DNA of 64,000 nucleotides, taken from UBA8079 sp965205535 (GTDB lineage Bacteria > Pseudomonadota > Alphaproteobacteria > UBA6615). Position numbers and translations under genes: made by a program. A model generated the notes under the pieces. It did no database searches, had not been told where the DNA came from, and worked only from the letters and a program-made list of their open reading frames with translations. Numbering within the stretch: the first letter of the stretch is position 1; every line of letters starts with the position of its first letter. The stretch covers positions 2,356,001 through 2,420,000 of the forward strand of contig CBDBHH010000005.1 of NCBI GenBank assembly GCA_965205535.1, given 5' to 3'. Below are positions 59,302 to 64,000 of this stretch, piece after piece.

Positions 59302-59317
59302 TGCAGACAGTGTGCCA
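59302..59317 (-). promoter_or_regulatory. sigma-54 promoter of flgF-flgG-flgA-flgH
   Basis: Minus strand TGGCACACTGTCTGCA: exact -24 TGGCAC, correct spacing, -12 CTGCA; 36-51 bp before the flgF start. Confidence 0.8.
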
Positions 59318-59403
59318 GACCGAAAAAGCCCGGATTTCGGCGACTTTTTGCGTAGCCCCGCATTCCGAAAGGGGCAAGAATAGTCGGATTTGGCGGTGAT
59401 ACC

Positions 59404-59437
59404 CGGCAAACTCTGCCGGTTTCGGTGACGATTGCGG
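59404..59437. promoter_or_regulatory. probable FlbD enhancer pair for flgF
   Basis: CGGCAA-ACT-CTGCCG at 59404-59418 and the weaker CGGTGA-CGA-TTGCGG at 59423-59437, 19 bp apart, 87 bp upstream of the sigma-54 promoter. They also lie about 100-130 bp before the divergent fliL. A TTAACC half-site of CtrA type follows near 59455. Confidence 0.55.
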
Positions 59438-59534
59438 GCTGCCTCAACCTATTGTTAACCAGACTGGCCATAAATTGCCGGGGTCAGGGCCATACATAAG
59501 TGGATGGCCCCCAATCGCCCGGAAGCATTGAACA

Positions 59535-60083
59535 ATGGCCGAAGAAGACGTGAACGAAGAAGACGGCGCCGATCTCGACGTTGAAGGTGATGAGGATTTC
59601 GACGACGAAGGCGGACCCCGCAAGTCGAAAAAGAAGAAACTCATCATGATCGCGTTGCCTGTGCTGCTCATTGCTATCGGCGGCGGCGCTTTCATGACCG
59701 GCATGCTCGATTCCGTTCTGGGTGGTGGCGATGAACATGCCGAGGAAACCGTGGACGAACACGCCACAGCCGAAGCGGACGCCGTTTACTATGAGCTGCC
59801 CCAGATGCTGGTAAATCTGAACAGTCCGGGCCGGCGCTCGAATTTCCTGAAGATCATTGTTTCTCTTGAACTCACGGACGCCCACGGCATCGAGAAACTC
59901 GAATCGTCGATGCCGCGGATCGTGGACAATTTCCAGGTCTATCTCCGCGAACTGCGGGTCGAAGATTTGCGCGGGTCAGCCGGTATCTACCGTTTGCGCG
60001 AGGAACTGTTGTTTCGCGTAAACGCTGCGGTCCGCCCGGCCCGGGTGACCGACGTGTTGTTCAAGGAAATGCTCGTTCAATAA
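59535..60083 (+). CDS. fliL: FliL, stator-associated flagellar basal body protein
   Basis: 182 residues. Very acidic N-terminal 28 residues, a basic KSKKKK stop, one membrane helix (LIMIALPVLLIAIGGGAFMTGML) and the periplasmic stomatin-like domain (YYELPQMLVNLNSPGRRSNFLKIIVSLELTD, LREELLFRVNAAVRPARVTDVLFKEMLVQ). First gene of the plus-strand fliL-fliM-motE-motB run. Confidence 0.93.
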   Translation: MAEEDVNEEDGADLDVEGDEDFDDEGGPRKSKKKKLIMIALPVLLIAIGGGAFMTGMLDSVLGGGDEHAEETVDEHATAEADAVYYELPQMLVNLNSPGRRSNFLKIIVSLELTDAHGIEKLESSMPRIVDNFQVYLRELRVEDLRGSAGIYRLREELLFRVNAAVRPARVTDVLFKEMLVQ

Positions 60084-60101
60084 CAAGTTGTAGGTGCGGT
60101 T

Positions 60102-61160
60102 GTGAGTTTGGAAGAGACTGAAGACGACGCATTGAGCGAAGAAGAGGTTGCCGCCCAGGCGCTCGCCGCCGCGGGCGACGACGACGAATCCGGCAACCGT
60201 GTCCTCGACCAGGACGAGATCGACAGCCTGCTCGGCTTCGATGGCTATGACGGCGAGCATGAGGATGACGGTATTTCCGTTCTCATCAACTCTGCGCTCG
60301 TCAATTACGAACGCCTGCCGATGCTCGAGGTCGTCTACGACCGGCTCGTTCGCCTGATGACCACGAGCCTGCGAAATTTCACGTCCGACAATGTCGAGGT
60401 GTCGATCGATTCCATTCAGTCGATCCGCTTCGGAGATTATCTGAATTCCATTCCTCTACCTGCGATGCTCGGTGTTTTTCGTGCTGAAGAATGGGACAAT
60501 TACGGTCTTCTGACCGTTGACAGCTCACTGATCTACTCCACCGTCGACGTGCTGCTTGGCGGTCGCCGCGGTACTGCTGCCATGCGCATCGAGGGCCGTC
60601 CCTACACGACCATCGAGCGCAATCTGGTCGAGCGAATGATCAACGTGGTCCTGGTGGACCTGTCGTCGGCGTTCGACCCGTTGGCGCCGGTCAATTTCCG
60701 GCTCGATCGACTGGAGACAAACCCCCGGTTTGCAACGATTGGCCGGCCGGCGAATGCCGGCATCATCACGCGGCTGCGGATCGACATGGAAGATCGCGGC
60801 GGCAAGCTCGAACTGATGCTGCCGTATGCGACGCTGGAGCCGGTTCGTGATGTTCTGCTGCAGATGTTCATGGGTGAAAAATTCGGCCGGGATGCGATCT
60901 GGGAAAACCATCTTGCATCCGAACTCTGGCAAACCGACGTGCCGCTGCGCGCGGTGCTCGACGAACAGACAATCTCTCTCAATGACGCGTTGAACCTGAA
61001 GAAGGGTCAGCATCTGCCGTTGAACACCGGACCCGATTCCGAAATCAAACTCTATTGCGGCGAGGTGCCGATGTTCAGTGGCCGGATTGGTCGCAAAGGC
61101 AACATGGTTGCCGTCCAGGTCGAGGAACGCATGGAAGCTGCCGAGGAAATCATCGAATGA
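60102..61160 (+). CDS. fliM: FliM, flagellar motor switch protein
   Basis: 352 residues, GTG start. N-terminal acidic tail with LDQDEIDSLLGF, the CheY-P and FliN-binding segment, then the CheC-like middle domain (SVLINSALVNYERLPMLEVVYDRLVRLMTTSLRNFTSDNVEVS, GVFRAEEWDNYGLLTVDSSLIYSTVDVLLGG) and the SpoA C-domain (VPLRAVLDEQTISLNDALNLKKGQHLPL). Partner of fliN at 18880-19282. Confidence 0.96.
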   Translation: MSLEETEDDALSEEEVAAQALAAAGDDDESGNRVLDQDEIDSLLGFDGYDGEHEDDGISVLINSALVNYERLPMLEVVYDRLVRLMTTSLRNFTSDNVEVSIDSIQSIRFGDYLNSIPLPAMLGVFRAEEWDNYGLLTVDSSLIYSTVDVLLGGRRGTAAMRIEGRPYTTIERNLVERMINVVLVDLSSAFDPLAPVNFRLDRLETNPRFATIGRPANAGIITRLRIDMEDRGGKLELMLPYATLEPVRDVLLQMFMGEKFGRDAIWENHLASELWQTDVPLRAVLDEQTISLNDALNLKKGQHLPLNTGPDSEIKLYCGEVPMFSGRIGRKGNMVAVQVEERMEAAEEIIE

Positions 61161-61717
61161 GCGCCGCTATTGTTCTGGATATTGTTGTTGCCGCACTTCT
61201 GGTCGCGACGATTGCCTATGCCGTGATCCTCAACCGGAAATTGGGTCAGATGCGCCTCGATCGCAGCGGTTTCGAGAAAATGCTCAAGCAGTTCGTCGCC
61301 GCGACACAGCGCGCGGAAAGCGGTGTCGCGAATTTGCAACGCGCGGCCGACGCGAGTGCGTCGGAGCTGGATGACAAGCGCGGTTCGACAGCGACGCTTC
61401 GCGACGACCTCGAGTTCCTGGTCTCGCGCGCCGAGGCGCAGGCGAGCAAGCTTGAATTGCTCATCGCGAGCGGGCGCTCGCGGGAGTTGAAACCCAGCGA
61501 GACGCCGGACGCGAATGCGTTGCGTGATTTGCCACGCAAGACGCGACCGGTAGAAGACGATCCGGCGGCGCGTTACCTGTTTGAGCCATCCGACGATGTG
61601 ACACCGGAATTCGAAGAAAAGTTCGACGATTCCTTCTCGCAGGACATCGCCGACGAGACCCCGGCATGGCTGGCATCGGCGCGCAAGCTGGCCGGTGCGG
61701 ACGAGGCGTTGCGATGA
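61157..61717 (+). CDS. DUF6468-like membrane-anchored coiled-coil protein
   Basis: 186 residues from ATG 61157, which overlaps the fliM stop (ATGA). An N-terminal membrane helix (AAIVLDIVVAALLVATIAYAVIL) is followed by a coiled coil (KLGQMRLDRSGFEKMLKQFVAATQRAESGVANLQRAADASASEL) and an acidic low-complexity tail. Common in alphaproteobacterial flagellar clusters at this place; precise role unknown to me. Confidence 0.8.
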   Translation: MSAAIVLDIVVAALLVATIAYAVILNRKLGQMRLDRSGFEKMLKQFVAATQRAESGVANLQRAADASASELDDKRGSTATLRDDLEFLVSRAEAQASKLELLIASGRSRELKPSETPDANALRDLPRKTRPVEDDPAARYLFEPSDDVTPEFEEKFDDSFSQDIADETPAWLASARKLAGADEALR

Positions 61718-62385
61718 TGCGTCGCTTGACTGGAAAATTTCTCCGGGCCATTCGCCTGCTGCCTGTCCTGGTCGTGGCGTCGGTGTTGTTGCTCGCCGTC
61801 CGCGCCGGCGAATTCACCGGCGGGTTTGAGCTCGGCGGCACAACGGTCGCGCTGGCGGAAACAAAAAGCGAGGCACCCGCGGAACCTGCCACCGCACCTG
61901 CTGCGCGCGCGCCCGAGCCGGCGGAAGATGATTCCTTTGATCCCGTCACGCGGTTCACCGACGAGGAACTGGAACTCCTCCAGGATCTCGCGAAACGCCG
62001 TCAGGAACTGATTGTGCGTGAAGACGAGATCGATTCCCGGAACCGTCTTCTGGACGCCGCAGAAGCCCGGATCGATACCCGTATCACCGAACTGCAGGAG
62101 ATCCGCACTGCGATCGAGGCGCTCGTGCGCCAGTATGACAAGCAGGAGCAGGCCGAGCTGGAAAGCGTCGTCAAAATTTATGAAACGATGAAGCCGAAGG
62201 ACGCGGCACGCATCCTCGGTGAGCTCGAACTGACGACACTGCTTGGCATCATGGAGCGTATGAAAGAGCGGAAGACCGCGCCAATTCTGGCAGCCATGCA
62301 GCCCGAACGTGCACGCGAAGTGACGGAAGAACTGGCCCGGCGCAAGACTGTCGACCTGTCATCGCCGCGCGCCGTGGGCGGCTGA
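61714..62385 (+). CDS. MotE-like flagellar motor chaperone
   Basis: About 223 residues; ATG 61714 and 61717 are adjacent and overlap the previous stop. Signal-anchor helix at 14-35, a Pro/Ala-rich linker, a coiled coil (LLQDLAKRRQELIVREDEIDSRNRLLDAAEARIDTRITELQEI) and an MgtE-N-like C-domain (VKIYETMKPKDAARILGELELTTLLGIMERMKERKTAPILAAM). This is the layout of rhizobial MotE, a periplasmic chaperone for a motor protein. Confidence 0.83.
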   Translation: MMRRLTGKFLRAIRLLPVLVVASVLLLAVRAGEFTGGFELGGTTVALAETKSEAPAEPATAPAARAPEPAEDDSFDPVTRFTDEELELLQDLAKRRQELIVREDEIDSRNRLLDAAEARIDTRITELQEIRTAIEALVRQYDKQEQAELESVVKIYETMKPKDAARILGELELTTLLGIMERMKERKTAPILAAMQPERAREVTEELARRKTVDLSSPRAVGG

Positions 62386-62428
62386 GGAATCCCGGCTCTC
62401 TGCCGGATATCGTTCGTGAACGGATCGA

Positions 62429-63133
62429 ATGGCGACATCCATCTCTACTGACACACCACAAGGACCAGCGCTTGCCGCGCCGCCTCCCAAATCGGGCCGA
62501 GGGTCGTCGGGCGTGATGTCGATGTTGTCGATCTTCCTGCTGTTGCTGGCGTTCTTTGTCATGCTCAACACCCTGGCGCAGTTCGAGACGACCAAAACGC
62601 GCGCGGTGCTCGGCAGCCTCAATGCCACCTTCAATATCGGCAACCCGTCGGGCCAGGAGCATGAATTCGGTTCCTTTGTCGGGAAGGTGGGGGCCGCGAG
62701 CCGGGTTCAGGCCGAGCTGAACCAGCTGCTGCGCACATTGTTCGGCGTCGACCGTTATGACCTTGTTCGGCTGGGCAATGTGATCGTGCTGGATATCGAT
62801 GCGAATGCGTTGTTCTCGAGCGCGGCCAGGCCATCCCCCGCACTCATTGTCTTCACGAACCGGATCACCGGGCGTGTGTTGCCGCCGCCGGCCGGGACGC
62901 GGCTCAGCCTCGAAGTCACGAGCTATCGGGGCAGGGGCGACCTCGACACTATCGACCCGTCGCGTATCAATCTTGCCACCCGACGGGCAGGGGCGGTTGT
63001 TCGCGGCTTCGAACGCGTCGGCTTTGAGGCCGATCAACTCGTCGCCGGTCTGGCCGAAGGCAATTCGAGGACCATCCGCATTGAATTTCGCGTCACCGAC
63101 TTGTTCTCGACACCGCAGCGGGTGTCGCCATGA
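62429..63133 (+). CDS. MotB-like protein lacking the ion-binding aspartate
   Basis: 234 residues. One N-terminal membrane helix (VMSMLSIFLLLLAFFVMLNTLAQF, about 29-51) in the position of the MotB channel helix, but without the critical Asp, and a C-terminal OmpA/MotB-like domain (LSLEVTSYRGRGDLDTIDPSRINLATRRAGAVVRGFERVGF) that is degenerate at the peptidoglycan site. Its stop overlaps the next MotB-like gene. Perhaps a stator accessory or a structural partner of it. Confidence 0.75.
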   Translation: MATSISTDTPQGPALAAPPPKSGRGSSGVMSMLSIFLLLLAFFVMLNTLAQFETTKTRAVLGSLNATFNIGNPSGQEHEFGSFVGKVGAASRVQAELNQLLRTLFGVDRYDLVRLGNVIVLDIDANALFSSAARPSPALIVFTNRITGRVLPPPAGTRLSLEVTSYRGRGDLDTIDPSRINLATRRAGAVVRGFERVGFEADQLVAGLAEGNSRTIRIEFRVTDLFSTPQRVSP

Positions 63134-63879
63134 GCGTGTCGACGAGCGCCCCCACGATTGTTGGGCGACCGATGACGGCGGCGCGCAAGAAACCCGGTGC
63201 GCGACCCGCCCAGTGGCTGGTGACGTTCGCTGATCTGGCGGCGGTCCTGGTCGCCTTTTTCGTCTTAATGTTCTCGATGTCGGAGGTCGATACCGATCGT
63301 TGGAACGGTGCAGTCGACGCACTCGACCGTCAGTTCGATCTCACCCGGATACCGGAAAAGGCGACCCCCGCCGCAGCGCGAAATATCACGCAGCTCCTGG
63401 CCGAGGACGGCCTCGATTTGGGCTATTTGCGACGGATCTTCGCGGGCCATATGGCAGCAGAACCTATTCTTGAGGATGCGCGGTTGCGGGTCGCCAATGG
63501 CGCGCTGATCGTCACGCTCCCTGCAGGCCTGTTGTTCGAAAGCGGTGGGTCACGAATTAGCCCCGATGGGCGGCGCACGGTCTTCGTCCTGGCCGGGGTG
63601 CTGGGGCGCATCAAAAACAATATCGATGTCATCGGTCATGCGGACCCGCGCCTGGTTCGCGACGTCAGCCACGACACCAATTGGGAACTGTCGCTCGCCC
63701 GGGCCGTGTCCGTCGCGCGTGCGTTAAACGCTGCCGGTGTGTCGCGCGAAATACGCGTTGCCGGCGCTGGGGCAGGACGTTTCGGCGATATCAATCCAGA
63801 CCTGCCAATGGAACGCCGCCTTGAACTGGCGCGCCGCGTCGACATCGTCGTCCGGGACCGGTTCGGAGATTTAAAATGA
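63130..63879 (+). CDS. MotB-type stator protein with OmpA domain
   Basis: 249 residues. The channel helix QWLVTFADLAAVLVAFFVLMFSMSEVD keeps the ion-binding aspartate (D35) and the plug-like segment follows. The C-terminal OmpA peptidoglycan-binding domain is intact (GGSRISPDGRRTVFVLAGVLGRIKNNIDVIGHADPR, NWELSLARAVSVARALNAAGV). Probable partner of the motA product. ATGA overlaps with both the previous and the next gene. Confidence 0.88.
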   Translation: MSVSTSAPTIVGRPMTAARKKPGARPAQWLVTFADLAAVLVAFFVLMFSMSEVDTDRWNGAVDALDRQFDLTRIPEKATPAAARNITQLLAEDGLDLGYLRRIFAGHMAAEPILEDARLRVANGALIVTLPAGLLFESGGSRISPDGRRTVFVLAGVLGRIKNNIDVIGHADPRLVRDVSHDTNWELSLARAVSVARALNAAGVSREIRVAGAGAGRFGDINPDLPMERRLELARRVDIVVRDRFGDLK

Positions 63880-64000
63880 TGTTTCGGGATATCAGTCATC
63901 ATCGGACAAACAATGTCGGCTCTTCCATGAGGCGCCTTTGGGTTGTCCTGTTTGTGATGGGCGCGCTGGTGGGGACGACCGGGACCACGTTTGCCGCGGA
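63876..64000 (+). CDS. 5' part of an exported protein, cut by the window edge
   Basis: At least 41 codons without a stop. ATG overlaps the MotB-type stop (ATGA). A signal peptide is visible (MRRLWVVLFVMGALVGTTGTTFAA from an internal ATG at about 63927). Too little remains to name it; context suggests a periplasmic flagellar or TPR protein. Confidence 0.6.
   Translation, partial: MMFRDISHHRTNNVGSSMRRLWVVLFVMGALVGTTGTTFAA

Noticed and set aside
59469..59485. TGGCCATAAATTGCC upstream of fliL as a sigma-54 promoter
   Set aside because: The GG-GC spacing is one base too short for sigma-54. A TTAACC half-site nearby fits CtrA control of an early gene better.
1..64000. CRISPR arrays, tRNA or rRNA genes, prophage genes
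   Set aside because: No regularly spaced direct repeats, no T-loop/acceptor pattern and no phage structural genes were seen; the only mobile element is the IS at 35905-37319.

Overview
The window reads as a high-GC alphaproteobacterium, most likely a free-living (perhaps marine) Rhodospirillales-like organism. CtrA, ChpT, SciP, FlbD, FliX, FlbT and FlaF, the Caulobacter-type cell-cycle and flagellar regulators, all lie in one stretch, and almost every flagellar operon sits here. The taxonomic call is inference from gene content; no rRNA or tRNA gene was seen.

Layout. (1) 1-8.7 kb: molybdenum formate dehydrogenase. fdhD, a small membrane protein and mobA run on the plus strand and converge with a minus-strand set: a cupin, the catalytic subunit fdsA, an FKBP-type prolyl isomerase, a GNAT acetyltransferase, and a fused fdsG-fdsB NAD/diaphorase subunit. 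Two gene-free stretches here have promoter-like and terminator-like signals and look like small-RNA genes or leaders. (2) 8.7-27.9 kb: chpT, ctrA, fliI (frameshifted), fliJ, then a long minus-strand run fliF-fliG-fliH-fliN (frameshifted)-motA-flbD-flhA-flhF-flhG, preceded by sciP, fliK-flgD-flgE and flbT-flaF. (3) 28-40.5 kb: a TauD-type dioxygenase and a flagellin-glycosylation island (nonulosonate synthase, CMP-sugar synthetase, glycosyltransferase, Maf, FlmG-like TPR glycosyltransferase), an IS1595-type insertion sequence, two near-identical flagellins and an unrecognised 283-residue protein. (4) 40.6-47.7 kb: flgI-flgJ-flgN-flgK-flgL (minus), fliX and dksA (plus). (5) 47.8-55.8 kb: a metabolic interlude with a zinc-type dehydrogenase, acyl-CoA dehydrogenase, a second cupin paralogous to the first, a frameshifted alpha/beta hydrolase, and a tripartite tricarboxylate transporter tctCBA with its GntR-type regulator. 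(6) 55.9-64 kb: flgF-flgG-flgA-flgH (minus) diverging from fliL-fliM-DUF6468-motE-like and two tandem MotB-like genes (plus), with a last gene cut by the window edge.

Regulation readable in the DNA. Five flagellar operons have sigma-54 promoters (TGGCAC-N5-TTGC type), and upstream of each sits a pair of 15-bp palindromes (CGGCAA-N3-TTGCCG type) 19-22 bp apart, close to two helical turns. A sixth pair lies before fliF without a sigma-54 promoter. This fits a FlbD enhancer/repressor circuit whose regulator is encoded in the same window. Two perfect CtrA boxes (TTAA-N7-TTAA) lie before fliX and before the FlmG-like gene, with weaker ones near sciP, flbT and ctrA.

Oddities. Three genes (fliI, fliN, alpha/beta hydrolase) carry single small frameshifts in simple GC-rich tracts, which could be sequencing error as easily as decay. 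The insertion sequence landed exactly in the T-tract of a flagellin terminator. Two different classes of flagellin glycosyltransferase sit side by side. One of two adjacent MotB-like proteins lacks the ion-binding aspartate.
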